Notes: generated by a model from the sequence alone, not told the origin. A stretch of DNA of 37,611 nt from Nitrospirota bacterium (GCA_035516965.1 DATIZR010000096.1:1-37611); one strand, 5' to 3'; positions 22,834 through 32,679 are shown, numbered from the stretch's first letter. Made by a program: numbers and translations.

Positions 22834-24930
22834 TCAGCTGCTACTCTCGAGCGCCTCTCGCACCTTCATGGCCAATTCGTGCATGGAAAACGGTTTCTGC
22901 ATGAAGTGGATGCCTTTCTCCAGTACGCCTTGTCGGGCGATGACATTGGCCGTATAGCCGGACATGAACAGGGTCCTGAGGTCCGGGTAAAGGGAAACCA
23001 GACGACCGGCAAGGTCCTTGCCGCTCATCTCCGGCATGATCACGTCGGTCATGAGCAGATGAATCTGTCCGGCATGTTTCCCGGCAAGGTTGATCGCCTC
23101 GCCGGGGGTCCTGGCGATCAGTACCGTGTAGCCCAGATCCTCAAGCAAATCCTTGCTGAGTTCCAGGATCATCGGCTCATCCTCGACCAGCAGAACCGTC
23201 TCGGTACCGCCTTTTGCCGCGTGTTCCGGGCCTTCCTCCGGGACCGATATGACCTTGCTCTCGCAGCGGGGCAGGTAGATATTGAACGTTGTTCCTTTGC
23301 CCGGCTCGCTATAAACGTCAATGAAGCCATCGTTCTGCTTGACGATGCCATACACCGTGGCCAGACCCAAGCCGGTACCCTCGCCGATGCCCTTGGTGGT
23401 GAAGTAGGGTTCGAAGAGGTGAGTGAGGACCTCCGGGCCCATGCCGCAGCCGTCGTCGCTCACCGACAGCATTACGAACGAGCCTGGAACGAACCCGCGG
23501 TGACCGGCGCAGTACGCATCGTCCAAGACGACATTCTTCGTCTCTATGATGACTTTGCCTTCATGGGCGATGGCGTCGCGTGCATTGACCAGCAGGTTCG
23601 CAAGGAGCTGGTCGACCTGGGCGGGGTCGATTTTGACAGCCCAGGAGCCGCGGACGGGGACCCAAACCACCTTGATGTCTTCGCCGATGATACGGTGCAG
23701 CATGTTCAGCATCCCCTCCACCGTTGCATTCAAATCGAGCACCCTGGGCACGACGATCTGCCTACGGGCGAAGGCGAGCAGCTGCCGCGTAAGATCGGCC
23801 GAGCGCTGTGCGGCCCTTTGGATATTCCGGAGGTCGTCATAGAGGGGCGACGTCTTGTCAAGCCCGCGCAGGGTCATTTCTGCATGGCCGAGAATCACGC
23901 TCAGCATGTTATTGAAGTCATGGGCCACGCCGCCGGCCAGACGCCCGACTGACTCCATCTTCTGCGCCTGAATCAGCTGGGCCTGCAGTTTCTCTCTCTC
24001 TTCCTCCGCCTGCTTGTTTTCAGTTGTATCCCGGACAGCACCGATCGTGCGTACCGGATGGCGGCCATCGCCCTCGCCATCGAAGAAGGTCTGCGACCGC
24101 GTGGTCAGCCATCGGATGGAGCTGTCGCGGCGTACGATCCGGTGTTCAACGTCAAAGAAACCGTCACCCGCAGGGTCGTGGGCTTGCCGGACAGCCAGTG
24201 CGATCCTCTCCCGGTCCCCGGGGTGGACCCGATCCAGAAACGCCTGCAGGGTCACCGGCTCGTCCGGTCCCCAGCCATAGATTTCCCGCTGTTGCGGCGA
24301 CCAGTAGATGGTGTCCGTACGGTGGTCGTGATCGAATATGCCGATCTGGGAAACGCGGACGGCCTGCCGCAACCGCTCCTCGCTTCCGCGCAGCGTCCGT
24401 TCTGTCTTCCTGCGTTCGCTGATATCCCGGAAGACTCCCTGCAGGACCTTTTTCCCTTTAATGGTGACCAGCTGTGCTAAAACCTCCACGGGCACTTCGG
24501 AACCATCGGGCCGGGCAACGGTATTTTCAATAGGATGCGATTCCCCGCGTTCCCTCGTCTCCTCGATGTGCTGCGAAAAAGCCTCCCGCGAGAATGTATT
24601 TCTCTGAGGTGGATGAATTTCATATTGACGGAGTCCGACGATATTCTCTTGGGGTCTCGCGAGAAGACGGCTTGCGGCCGGATTGGCGTCAAGGATGATC
24701 CCCGTGGCCGGATCGGCAAGAAGGATGGCATCCGGTGAGCCTTCGAAGAGTGCCCGATACGTCGTTTCACTCTCGCGCAGTGCTTCTTCCACTTGTTTGC
24801 GCTCGGAGATTTCTTTTATTAGCTGCTCATTCAGTCTTTTCAGTTCTTCCTTCACGATGATTTGCGCTCCTGCTCTGACTTTCCTTGCTTTCGCTCCCGC
24901 CGGATCCGTGATACAAGGCAGGGCGAGCAT
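22834..24930 (-). CDS. Cytosolic PAS hybrid histidine kinase with receiver
   Basis: The 698-residue protein has no membrane segments. Its parts in order: short coiled coil (about 28-55), PAS domain 1 (about 55-175, ALFEGSPDAILLADPATG), PAS domain 2 of the PAS_3 type (about 190-310, with DTIYWSPQQREIYGWGPDEP), HisKA with phospho-acceptor GGVAHDFNNMLSVILGHAEM, HATPase (LLVNARDAIAHEG, VSDDGCGMGPEVLTHLFEPY, GEGTGLGLATVYGIVKQNDG), and a C-terminal receiver (VLLVEDEPMILELSKDLL, phospho-acceptor Asp in LLMTDVIMPEMSGKD). It should sense a cytoplasmic signal and relay phosphate within one chain. A stop closes the frame three codons before ATG 24930; a start further in cannot be excluded. PilZ follows at once. 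Confidence 0.93.
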   Translation of the reverse strand: MLALPCITDPAGAKARKVRAGAQIIVKEELKRLNEQLIKEISERKQVEEALRESETTYRALFEGSPDAILLADPATGIILDANPAASRLLARPQENIVGLRQYEIHPPQRNTFSREAFSQHIEETRERGESHPIENTVARPDGSEVPVEVLAQLVTIKGKKVLQGVFRDISERRKTERTLRGSEERLRQAVRVSQIGIFDHDHRTDTIYWSPQQREIYGWGPDEPVTLQAFLDRVHPGDRERIALAVRQAHDPAGDGFFDVEHRIVRRDSSIRWLTTRSQTFFDGEGDGRHPVRTIGAVRDTTENKQAEEEREKLQAQLIQAQKMESVGRLAGGVAHDFNNMLSVILGHAEMTLRGLDKTSPLYDDLRNIQRAAQRSADLTRQLLAFARRQIVVPRVLDLNATVEGMLNMLHRIIGEDIKVVWVPVRGSWAVKIDPAQVDQLLANLLVNARDAIAHEGKVIIETKNVVLDDAYCAGHRGFVPGSFVMLSVSDDGCGMGPEVLTHLFEPYFTTKGIGEGTGLGLATVYGIVKQNDGFIDVYSEPGKGTTFNIYLPRCESKVISVPEEGPEHAAKGGTETVLLVEDEPMILELSKDLLEDLGYTVLIARTPGEAINLAGKHAGQIHLLMTDVIMPEMSGKDLAGRLVSLYPDLRTLFMSGYTANVIARQGVLEKGIHFMQKPFSMHELAMKVREALESSS

Positions 24931-24981
24931 TGTACTTCAAGCTCAATGGTGAGTCTATAATAAATATGCATTCCTGGCAAT

Positions 24982-25006
24982 AAAAAAGCCTCCTTCTTGA
25001 GGAGGC
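24982..25006 (-). terminator. Rho-independent terminator downstream of the Fsr exporter
   Basis: On the minus strand GCCTCCT (25006-25000), loop CAAGA, AGGAGGC (24994-24988), then TTTTTT (24987-24982). It lies between the exporter gene and the hybrid kinase and separates their transcripts. Confidence 0.88.
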
Positions 25007-25127
25007 CCGGCTCGAACAATCCATTTACGAATCTATATTGTCACAAGACCTTAACCCCTTTCCTTCAAGCTGAGGCACCGGAAGCAGGCATGCTGTCAAG
25101 CCGGGGGGACCGGGGACGTTGGTTCTC

Positions 25128-26399
25128 CTACCGGGGACCTCCGGGTGACGAGCCTTGCGGGGCAATGGCCGGGTCAGCCTGCCGTCCGAGGTCGGGAAGA
25201 AACACCGTCAACGCACCGAGCAGGGGCAGATACGAGCACAGGTGATAGACGAATTCTATGCCGTGCCGGTCTGCAAGTTTGCCGAGCACGGCAGCGCCGA
25301 TTCCGCCCATGCCGAAAGCAAGTCCGAAGAAGAAACCTGAAACCGTTCCGACCTTTCCGGGGACGAGTTCCTGGGCGAACACAAGGATGGCCGAGAAGGC
25401 GGAAGCGAGGATGAACCCGATAACGAATGCGAGGATGCCCGTCCACGCCAGATTTGCGTAGGGCATGACGAGGGCAAAGGGGGCCGCCCCCAGGATCGAA
25501 AGCCAGATCACTCGCTTTCTGCCGATGCGATCGCCCAGGGGCCCGCCGAGGACGGTGCCCATCGCAACGGCGAACAGGAACGCGAACAGGTGCATCTGCG
25601 CCGACTGCACGGACAGATTGAAATGATGCATCAGATAGAAGATGTAATAACTGCTCAGGCTCGCAAGATAAAAAAACTTCGAAAAAATCAGTATCAGCAG
25701 AATTAGGAGGGACAGAACAACGGTGCGCGCTGGCAGGACCGGGTGCAGCCCTTGCTGTCCCCTGGCCCGAGGGCTGGCAAGCGCCTGACGGCGCCGGTAC
25801 CACCCTCCAACCTGCCACAGCACCGAGATGGCAAGCAGGGCGGCAAGCGAAAACCAGGCTACGCTTTGCTGACCCCGCGGGATGATGATCCACGCGGCCA
25901 GAAGCGGGCCCATCGCGGATCCGGTATTGCCGCCGACCTGGAAGATCGACTGGGCCAGCCCGTGCTTTCCGCCTGAGGCCATGCGGGCCACACGCGACGA
26001 CTCGGGATGGAAGATCGAGGATCCGGTTCCGACGATCGCGGCGGCAAGGAGCAGTGTGCCGTAGTTCGGCGCCATTGCCAGCACGAGAATACCGATGAGC
26101 GTGCATCCCATGCCGAAGGCGAGTGAATAGGGCTTTGGATTACGGTCGGTGTAGAATCCCACCAGAGGCTGGAGCAGGGAAGCCGTGACCTGGTAGGTGA
26201 GCGTGATCAGCCCGATCTGTGCAAAGCTGAGCTGGAACTTGCCCTTGAGCAGCGGATAGATCGCCAGGATCAACGACTGGATCATGTCGTTCAGGAAATG
26301 AGAGAAACTGATCGAACCGAGCACCCTGAAACCTGTGCGCTGGGCATCGCCCGGTGCGCTGGCTGTCATGGTATCGATACCGTTGATGTCCTTTTGCAT
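25128..26399 (-). CDS. fsr: MFS exporter, fosmidomycin-resistance (Fsr) type
   Basis: The roughly 423-residue, 12-helix major facilitator protein shows family-typical stretches: ISFSHFLNDMIQSLILAIYP in helix 1, GFYTDRNPKPYSLAFGMG, the diagnostic IFHPESSRVARMASGGKHG followed by AQSIFQVGGNTGSAMGPLLA, and GDRIGRKRVIW in the second half. The Fsr group exports fosmidomycin and probably other small molecules; the natural substrate is unknown. The frame is open to a TTG at 26411; ATG 26399 is simpler, though its ribosome site is weak. A terminator lies downstream. Confidence 0.88.
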   Translation of the reverse strand: MQKDINGIDTMTASAPGDAQRTGFRVLGSISFSHFLNDMIQSLILAIYPLLKGKFQLSFAQIGLITLTYQVTASLLQPLVGFYTDRNPKPYSLAFGMGCTLIGILVLAMAPNYGTLLLAAAIVGTGSSIFHPESSRVARMASGGKHGLAQSIFQVGGNTGSAMGPLLAAWIIIPRGQQSVAWFSLAALLAISVLWQVGGWYRRRQALASPRARGQQGLHPVLPARTVVLSLLILLILIFSKFFYLASLSSYYIFYLMHHFNLSVQSAQMHLFAFLFAVAMGTVLGGPLGDRIGRKRVIWLSILGAAPFALVMPYANLAWTGILAFVIGFILASAFSAILVFAQELVPGKVGTVSGFFFGLAFGMGGIGAAVLGKLADRHGIEFVYHLCSYLPLLGALTVFLPDLGRQADPAIAPQGSSPGGPR

Positions 26400-26466
26400 G
26401 ATTTCCCGCAAAACCGCGGCTCCTAAACGTCGGTTGTTTTGATTTCCCTGTCTCTACAGCAGCCGG

Positions 26467-27678
26467 CTAGGGCACGCAGATGATATCGTAGTTTTCTCCG
26501 GTCAGGCTTCTTCCGCCCTGCGAAGTCACCTCAAAAGTGTTCTCAACGCCCGTCATGCCGATGCCGGGGATACCTATCTTTGGCTCGATAGCGAGGACCG
26601 CACCCTCCTCGATCGGCACGTCGAAGCCTTTGGCGAGCGCCGGATACTCGTCGATGGCGAGCCCGATGCCGTGGCCGATAAAGCCGACCTTGTTCCTGCC
26701 GAGGCCCATGAAGCCTTCCTCGAAGCCCTTCTGCTTCGCATGCTCCAGGCTCAGCTCCCAGAGCAGGCTCGGCCTGATGCCGGGCTTCAGGTTCCCGGAG
26801 ACCCGCGCCTGGATCTCTATCGCGCAATCATGAGCGGCCCGAACGATCGCCGGTATCGAGTCCTGAGCTCCGAGCCAGTAGACCTGGGTCTTGTCCGTCT
26901 GATACCCCTCGTGCATGAACCCGTTGTCGATCGAGAGCGGCATGCCGTCCTCCCAGTGGACGTGCTTCGATCCCATGTGCGGCACCGCGGGATGCACGCC
27001 GCGCAGACCGAGCGGGCCGTTGAACACGCTCGGATAATTTCCGCTCTCCCCGATCGAGATGTGGCCGAGATAGACCTCCTCGCCGTAGTTCTCCATGCGC
27101 AGGATGCCCTGGTGGCCCTGGGAAAAGAAGAGGTGCGAGATCGCGTGGGCGATTTCGAATTCAGACATCCCCCGTTTCAGCAGAAGCGGCAGAAGCCTGA
27201 CCAGGCACGCTTCGTGCTTCGCACCGGCGTCCCGGAGCAGCTCCAGCTCCATCGTGGTCTTCCTGCTGCGCGTCAGGGAAAGAACGCGGTCGCCCGACAC
27301 GAGATCGCGTCCGGGGAGGTACCTGGCAAAACTGGATCCCAGCATCCACGAGAGGCCGTTCATCTCGACGGCGATGGTCTTCCCGATCGGCGATCCGGCA
27401 TCGCGCAAAACCCCTTCGACATCCTTATAGGAGTAGAACGGCGCAATGTTCCTGACCGGCGATTCCATCTTCGCCCGCTCATACCCCCGTCTGCAGAGAA
27501 GTATTGGTTCGCCCTGGAGCGGGAGCCAGAACAGGCCGTTCCCGAAGGTGCCGGTGAGGTAGTAGATGTTCAGGCGTGAGAAGACAACAAGGCCTTCCGC
27601 CGCGGGGAGATGCTCATGCAGCAATTTCCGGCAGCGGTCCCAGCGGGTGTTGAGTTCTTGAAGAGAGATGTGATCCAT
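26467..27678 (-). CDS. M24 family metallopeptidase (Xaa-Pro dipeptidase-like)
   Basis: The roughly 403-residue protein has a creatinase-like N-terminal domain (1-150, with EGLVVFSRLNIYYLTGTFG) and a pita-bread catalytic domain. The five metal ligands of the M24 family can be placed: the two Asp in SIDNGFMHEGYQTDKTQVYW, His in GFIGHGIGLAIDEYP, Glu in LAIEPKIGIPG, and Glu in GMTGVENTFEV. It should therefore be an active metallopeptidase acting on proline-containing dipeptides or a related compound. The frame is open to a TTG at 27696; ATG 27678 gives a normal N-terminus. It lies 58 bases after priA on the same strand and could share its transcript. Confidence 0.88.
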   Translation of the reverse strand: MDHISLQELNTRWDRCRKLLHEHLPAAEGLVVFSRLNIYYLTGTFGNGLFWLPLQGEPILLCRRGYERAKMESPVRNIAPFYSYKDVEGVLRDAGSPIGKTIAVEMNGLSWMLGSSFARYLPGRDLVSGDRVLSLTRSRKTTMELELLRDAGAKHEACLVRLLPLLLKRGMSEFEIAHAISHLFFSQGHQGILRMENYGEEVYLGHISIGESGNYPSVFNGPLGLRGVHPAVPHMGSKHVHWEDGMPLSIDNGFMHEGYQTDKTQVYWLGAQDSIPAIVRAAHDCAIEIQARVSGNLKPGIRPSLLWELSLEHAKQKGFEEGFMGLGRNKVGFIGHGIGLAIDEYPALAKGFDVPIEEGAVLAIEPKIGIPGIGMTGVENTFEVTSQGGRSLTGENYDIICVP

Positions 27679-27736
27679 AGACCTGACAGTCCTCAATGAG
27701 AAACAGTATTAATTCAGAATTCCGGCAGCAACCTGC

Positions 27737-29905
27737 TTACATCAAGTTGACCGGGTCCACATCCACGATCACCTTGCATTTCCTGCCGTACTTCTCCTCC
27801 ACGGCGTTCTTTCCTTCCGTTGCAAGAAACCTCATCATCTCGCGCTTTTGTGACAGCAGGAGCAGCTGGAACCGGTACTGACCGCGCACCCTCGCAATCG
27901 GGGCGGGCGCGGGGCCGAGCAGGAGAACGTCCTTGCCTTTGAGCAGGCTCCTGATGCGGTCCTGAGCGATCTTCGCCGCCTCCCGGGCATAGCCGTCATT
28001 GGCGCTCTTCACCTCGAGCTTCACGAACCTGCCGACCGGCGGATACTGGAGCTGGCTCCGGTAGGCGATCTCCTCATCATAGAATCCCTCGTAATCGTGG
28101 GTCCTGCTGTGGAGGATCGAGTAGTGGTTCGGGTTCATGGTCTGGATGACCACTTCCCCCGCCGCATCGCCCCTGCCCGCCCTGCCTGCCGCCTGGGTGA
28201 TGAGCTGGAACGTCTTTTCCGCGGAACGGAAATCCGGCAGGTTCAGCCCCACGTCGGCATCCACCACGCCGACGAGCGTCACCGCCGGGAAGTCGTGACC
28301 CTTGGCGACCATCTGCGTTCCGAGCAGGATGTCCACTTCCAGCCGGTCCACCTGCTGCAGCAGCGTGTCATAGGCGTCCCTTCCCTTGACCGAATCGCTG
28401 TCCATTCTCCGGACGCGCGCGTCCGGGAACAGGTTCTGCAGCTCTTCCTCGATCTTCTGGGTGCCCGAGCCGAGCGGCTTGAGGTCGACGCCCTTGCAGG
28501 ACGAACAGTGGTCCGGCGGGCTCGTGCAGTGTCCGCAGTAGTGGCACTTGAGCGTGCCTTCGGACTTGTGGTACGTGAGGGACACGCTGCAGCTCGGGCA
28601 CTTGATGACGGTGCCGCATTCCTGACAGATGAGGACCGAGGAAAAGCCGCGCCGGTTCAGGAGCAGCAGGACCTGCTCCTTCTTCTCGAGCCGCTGCCTG
28701 ATGCCGTCGAGCAGCTGAGGGGAATAGAGCTGCCCCTTGGGCATGGTCTTCCCGTCGACGATCCAAACTTCGGGCATGGGGCGGTGGTCCACACGGTTCG
28801 CGAGGCGGAGGTAGGTGAACTTGCCTGACTTCGCGTTGTGATAGCTTTCGAGCGACGGCGTTGCCGAGCCGAGCACCACGACGGCATCCTGGAATTTAGC
28901 TCGCATGATCGCCACGTCCCGGGCGTGGTAGCGGAGCCCCTCGTCCTGCTTGTAGGAGTTCTCGTGCTCCTCGTCCACGACGATCAGCCCCACCTTCCCA
29001 AAGGGAGCGAAGACCGCCGACCGCGCGCCGATGGCCACGTCGACCTGGCCCGCCCTGATGCGCCGGTATTCATCGGCCCGTTCCCGGTCCGTCAGCCCGC
29101 TGTGCAGCACCGCCACACGGCTCCCGAACCGCCGCCGGAAACGGGACAGCAGCTGCGGCGTGAGCGCGATCTCCGGGACCAGGACGATCACCCCCCTGTC
29201 CGAGGCCGTAAGCCCGTTGATGGCGTGGAGATAGACCTCGGTCTTGCCGCTGCCGGTCACGCCGTGCAGCAGGAAGACGCCGAAGGTCCTGCCTGCGATT
29301 GCCTCCTCGATCCTGCGCACCGCCTCCTGCTGTTCCGGCATCAAGACCGGAGGCTCGCTGGGCAGGAAATCGAGCTCCTCTGACGCGGGCTGCTGCTCCC
29401 GCTCGACGAGCTCGATGATGCCTTCTTCGCGGAGCTTGTTGACGGTCGCACGGGAGAAGCCCGGCAGCGCATCAACCTCCTGCTCCCCCTGCTCCTTCAA
29501 CGCCGCAACCAGCGCAGCCTGTTTCGCGCCCTTCAAGGGCGTGGACGGCTCGCGCAGCAAACGCAGGTATTGTTTCTTTTTCGGCCTTGCGCGCGAGACC
29601 GCCTTGGGCACGACGGCCTCGATGGCCTGGCCGAGCGGGTACAGGTAGTACTCGGACATCCAGGAGGCCAGTTCAAGGAGTTCGGGGGCGATCGGGTCAT
29701 CGATGACCTCGATCACGGACTTGAGGTCCGCAACGTCGGCCTGTTCGCGAAACCCGACGACCGTGCCGGTCATGCGTCTGCTGCCGAAGGGAACGAGCAC
29801 CCGTGAGCCGGGAGCGAGCCTGTCCTGCATTTCCTGCGGGACCAGGTAGTGGAAGGTCTTATTGACGGAAACACCGACGGCTATATCAACAACTGGGTTG
29901 GACAT
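27737..29905 (-). CDS. priA: Primosomal protein N' (replication restart helicase)
   Basis: The 722-residue protein is a full PriA, the 3'-5' helicase that reloads the replisome at stalled forks. It has the N-terminal 3'-DNA-end-binding domain (1-100, VVDIAVGVSVNKTFHYLVP), Walker A in FLLHGVTGSGKTEVYLHAI, the DEEH box LIVVDEEHENSYKQ, and VLGSATPSLESY. The zinc-binding insert follows with eight cysteines (CQECGTVIKCPSCS, CHYCGHC, CSSCKG), then the C-terminal helicase motifs ILLGTQMVAKGHDFPAVTLV and QLITQAAGRAGRGDAAG. ATG 29905 gives the normal start MSNPVVDIAVG. The gap to nrdR holds half of a repeat element. Confidence 0.96.
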   Translation of the reverse strand: MSNPVVDIAVGVSVNKTFHYLVPQEMQDRLAPGSRVLVPFGSRRMTGTVVGFREQADVADLKSVIEVIDDPIAPELLELASWMSEYYLYPLGQAIEAVVPKAVSRARPKKKQYLRLLREPSTPLKGAKQAALVAALKEQGEQEVDALPGFSRATVNKLREEGIIELVEREQQPASEELDFLPSEPPVLMPEQQEAVRRIEEAIAGRTFGVFLLHGVTGSGKTEVYLHAINGLTASDRGVIVLVPEIALTPQLLSRFRRRFGSRVAVLHSGLTDRERADEYRRIRAGQVDVAIGARSAVFAPFGKVGLIVVDEEHENSYKQDEGLRYHARDVAIMRAKFQDAVVVLGSATPSLESYHNAKSGKFTYLRLANRVDHRPMPEVWIVDGKTMPKGQLYSPQLLDGIRQRLEKKEQVLLLLNRRGFSSVLICQECGTVIKCPSCSVSLTYHKSEGTLKCHYCGHCTSPPDHCSSCKGVDLKPLGSGTQKIEEELQNLFPDARVRRMDSDSVKGRDAYDTLLQQVDRLEVDILLGTQMVAKGHDFPAVTLVGVVDADVGLNLPDFRSAEKTFQLITQAAGRAGRGDAAGEVVIQTMNPNHYSILHSRTHDYEGFYDEEIAYRSQLQYPPVGRFVKLEVKSANDGYAREAAKIAQDRIRSLLKGKDVLLLGPAPAPIARVRGQYRFQLLLLSQKREMMRFLATEGKNAVEEKYGRKCKVIVDVDPVNLM

Positions 29906-29917
29906 GGGGAACGCTTA

Positions 29918-29956
29918 TCTCGCGGAGGCGCAGAGTGCGCGGAGAGCGAAGAGCAA
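29918..29956. repeat. Half-copy of the GCGGAGGCGCAGAG intergenic element
   Basis: CTCGCGGAGGCGCAGAGTGCGCGGAG closely resembles the left arm of the element at 5802-5910 but has no matching right arm in the priA-nrdR gap. It yields a spurious plus-strand frame reading LSRGGAECAESE. Confidence 0.5.
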
Positions 29957-30038
29957 CTCTTAGGATACGGGCAACGGGAAACGTCCGGATTCACCCCTTC
30001 TGAGAAGAAGGGCCTGCATCTGGACTGCGGCTCCCGTG

Positions 30039-30524
30039 TTACGATGTGCTTTCCTTCAGTTTCTTTATTTCCTTGTTGCCCAGGATGTCCTTCAGCTCGC
30101 TCATGAACTCGTTGATGTCCTTGAACGACCGGTACACCGAGGCGAACCGGACATAGGCGACCTCGTCGAGCCTGTGGAGATGCTCCATCACCTCTTCGCC
30201 GATGACCGTGCTCGGGATCTCCTTGAGGCCCTTCTCCTGCAGTGACTTCTCGATGTCGGCCACGGTGTTCTCCAGCGCATCGACGCTGACCGGCCGCTTT
30301 TCACAGGCCTTCTTGAGCCCGTTCAGGATCTTCATGCGGTCGTAGGGCTCGCGCCTGCCGTCCTTCTTGATGACCGAGGGCAGCACTTCCTCGACGCGCT
30401 CGTAGGTCGTGAAGCGCCCCTCGCACTTGATGCACTCCCGCCTCCTGCGGATGGAATCGCCTTCCTTCCCCATCCGGGAGTCGATGACTTTATTATCGAG
30501 GCTTGAGCAGTAGGGGCAGCGCAT
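30039..30524 (-). CDS. nrdR: Transcriptional repressor NrdR
   Basis: This 161-residue protein is the ATP/dATP-sensing repressor of ribonucleotide reductase genes. It has an N-terminal zinc ribbon (Cys3, Cys6, Cys31, Cys34: [33 protein letters not shown]) and an ATP-cone domain (about 46-138: [51 protein letters not shown]). The length is normal. No nrd genes or NrdR boxes were seen in this window. It follows the dCMP deaminase gene, so two genes of deoxynucleotide supply are neighbours. Confidence 0.96.
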   Translation of the reverse strand: MRCPYCSSLDNKVIDSRMGKEGDSIRRRRECIKCEGRFTTYERVEEVLPSVIKKDGRREPYDRMKILNGLKKACEKRPVSVDALENTVADIEKSLQEKGLKEIPSTVIGEEVMEHLHRLDEVAYVRFASVYRSFKDINEFMSELKDILGNKEIKKLKESTS

Positions 30525-30642
30525 AGGTCACGAGGAGCATTTCACATTGCGGATTTCACGGTGCAAATCCCAAATTGAAGCACCTTTACCGGCCGATCTA
30601 CATTGTGCGTTGTTTAATTCGAAATACGCCCTTTGCCTTGAT

Positions 30643-31092
30643 TCACTTTTTTACGTAGTGTGTTATTTTGATGCCGGACTCGTTCAGCATCTCGGCGGCC
30701 AGGGCGTCGGGGTAGCCGTCCTCGAAGATGATGTGCGCGACGCCCGCGTTGATGATCATCTTCGCGCAGATGCCGCAGGGCTGGTTGGTGCAGTAGAGGG
30801 TGGAGCCTTCGATGTTCGTGCCGTGCTTGGCGGCCTGGATGATGGCGTTCTGCTCGGCGTGGAGGCCGCGGCAGATCTCATGGCGTTCGCCGGAGGGGAT
30901 GCCCAGCTGCTCGCGGAGGCAGCCGCGGTCCAGGCAGTGCTGGATGCCGGAAGGCGCCCCGTTGTAGCCCGTGGCCAGGATGTTCTTGTCCTTCACGAGC
31001 ACGGCGCCGACCTGGCGCCGCAGGCAGGTGGCGCGCCTCTTCACGAGGTGCGCGATCTCCATGAAATATTCGTCCCAGGAAGGCCTTGTCAT
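30643..31092 (-). CDS. dCMP deaminase (ComEB family)
   Basis: The 149-residue zinc deaminase converts dCMP to dUMP for thymidylate synthesis. The zinc motifs are [10 protein letters not shown] (HAE with catalytic Glu) and [16 protein letters not shown] (PCxxC). Further family features are [21 protein letters not shown] and an inserted cysteine-containing segment ([20 protein letters not shown]) typical of this group. The frame extends to a GTG at 31107, but that codon lies inside a dispersed repeat. ATG 31092 gives the usual [14 protein letters not shown], so I prefer it. It sits between glyA and nrdR in a conserved block. Confidence 0.93.
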   Translation of the reverse strand: MTRPSWDEYFMEIAHLVKRRATCLRRQVGAVLVKDKNILATGYNGAPSGIQHCLDRGCLREQLGIPSGERHEICRGLHAEQNAIIQAAKHGTNIEGSTLYCTNQPCGICAKMIINAGVAHIIFEDGYPDALAAEMLNESGIKITHYVKK

Positions 31093-31096
31093 AGAC

Positions 31097-31114
31097 TTTG
31101 TAACCACAGGTGAA
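31097..31114. repeat. 18-bp repeat word shared with the 34.1-34.3 kb element
   Basis: The minus-strand word TTCACCTGTGGTTACAAA occurs here and, on the plus strand, at 34252-34269. It is one end of a degenerate element that fills the glyA - dCMP deaminase gap together with ACACACAGATAAG near 31170. The GTG start of the longer dCMP deaminase frame is created by this word. Confidence 0.65.
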
Positions 31115-31290
31115 CATCTCCTGCCGTCGCCGTAACGCGGGGACAGGCAGGTGCGGCTCTGCCGGACACACAGATAAGATTCAGAGTTTTAAAACAAAGA
31201 ACAAGCTTCGAAAGCCCGCCCGAACGAAAAGCCCTGCTTTCACCCGTGATGCGAAGCCCGTGTGAGCGAAGCTCCCGTCGTTCCCGTGCT

Positions 31291-32544
31291 CTAAACCTGC
31301 GCTTTTTCCATCGCGAACATCGGGTACCGGCTGCAGAACTTCCTGGTCTGCTCCCTGATGTTCGCCAGCGCCTCGGCATCGTTGATGTGCTTCAGGGTCT
31401 GGCAGATCAGGTCCCCGACGACCTTCATCTCGTGCTCGCGCATGCCGCGCGTGGTCACGATCGGCGTGCCGAGCCGGATGCCGCTGGTCGTAACGGGGGG
31501 CTTCTGGTCGTAGGGGATGCTGTTCTTGTTGACCGTGATGCCGGCCGCGTCGAGCGCCGTTTCCGCGTCCTTGCCCGTGATGTTCTTCGGCGTCAGGTCC
31601 ACGAGCATCAGATGGTTGTCGGTGCCGCCCGACACGATCCGGAACCCGTCCTCGGTGAGGCGCTTCGCGAGCGCCTGGGCGTTCTTCTTCACCTGGCGCT
31701 GGTAGTCCTTGAACTCCGGCTGGAGCGCTTCCTTGAACGACACGGCCTTTGCCGCGATGACGTGAACCAGCGGGCCGCCCTGGATCCCGGGGAAAATAAC
31801 CTTGTCCACGGCCTTGGCGAACTTTTCCCGGCACATGATCATGCCGCCCCGCGGGCCGCGCAGGGTCTTGTGCGTCGTGGTCGTGATGAAGTCCGCGTGG
31901 GGCACGGGGCTCGGATGCTCTCCGGCTGCCACGAGTCCCGCGATGTGCGCGATGTCGGCCATCAGGTAGGCGCCGACCTTGTCGGCGATCTTCCGGAAGC
32001 GGCCGAAGTCGAGGCTGCGCGAATAGGCGCTGTAGCCGCAGACGATCATCTTCGGCTTATGCTCGATGGCGAGCCGCTCCACCTCGTCGTAATCGAGCAG
32101 CTCCGTCGCCCGGTCCACGCCGTAGGAAAAGGACTTGTACAGCGTGCCGGAAAAGCTGACGCTCGCGCCGTGGGTCAGGTGTCCTCCGTGGGGAAGCGCC
32201 ATGCCGACAATGGTGTCCCCGGGCTGGAGCACGCTGAAGTAGACCGCCATGTTCGCGGACGAGCCCGAATGGGGCTGCACGTTCACGTGCTCGGCGCCGA
32301 AAAGCTGCTTCGCCCGCTCGATCGCCAGGGACTCGACCTGGTCGGCGTACTCGCACCCGCCGTAATAGCGGCGGTTCGGATAGCCCTCGGCGTATTTGTT
32401 CGTGAAGACCGAACCCTGCGCTTCAAGCACCGCCTGGCTCACGTAGTTCTCGGAGGCGATCAGGACGATCTTCTCCAGCTCGCGCTGCTCCTCGCCCCTG
32501 ATCGCATTGTAGACTTCGAGGTCAGCGTCTTTGAGTTCCGACAT
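31291..32544 (-). CDS. glyA: Serine hydroxymethyltransferase
   Basis: This PLP enzyme interconverts serine and glycine with tetrahydrofolate, the main source of one-carbon units. The 417-residue product has the fold-type I landmarks: [81 protein letters not shown], and the PLP lysine in [17 protein letters not shown]. It ends with the usual C-terminal domain ([19 protein letters not shown]). The frame is open to 32589; AAGGATG before ATG 32544 and the family start [15 protein letters not shown] decide the start. It lies between rpiB and the dCMP deaminase gene on one strand. Confidence 0.97.
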   Translation of the reverse strand: MSELKDADLEVYNAIRGEEQRELEKIVLIASENYVSQAVLEAQGSVFTNKYAEGYPNRRYYGGCEYADQVESLAIERAKQLFGAEHVNVQPHSGSSANMAVYFSVLQPGDTIVGMALPHGGHLTHGASVSFSGTLYKSFSYGVDRATELLDYDEVERLAIEHKPKMIVCGYSAYSRSLDFGRFRKIADKVGAYLMADIAHIAGLVAAGEHPSPVPHADFITTTTHKTLRGPRGGMIMCREKFAKAVDKVIFPGIQGGPLVHVIAAKAVSFKEALQPEFKDYQRQVKKNAQALAKRLTEDGFRIVSGGTDNHLMLVDLTPKNITGKDAETALDAAGITVNKNSIPYDQKPPVTTSGIRLGTPIVTTRGMREHEMKVVGDLICQTLKHINDAEALANIREQTRKFCSRYPMFAMEKAQV

Positions 32545-32628
32545 GGTGGCATCCTTATGGGCGATTTTTCGATTTCTCGGTCGCGGCAAACCGGGACAAA
32601 AACCATTGAACCGCCAAGGCGCAAAGGT

Positions 32629-32679
32629 CGCGAAGGACTGGCCACGCCTTACACGCCGGTGCCAGCGCTTTCCTTCGCG
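32629..32679. repeat. Inverted-repeat element in the rpiB-glyA gap
   Basis: CGCGAAGGA (32629-32637) is mirrored by TCCTTCGCG (32671-32679). The preceding CCGCCAAGGCGCAAAGG (from 32611) resembles the arms of the 9945-10010 element. The element occupies the 167-base gap between rpiB and glyA. Confidence 0.55.

Noticed and set aside
29849-30106. 85-codon plus-strand frame between priA and nrdR
   Set aside because: It overlaps both real genes and reads LSRGGAECAESE from the repeat half-copy.
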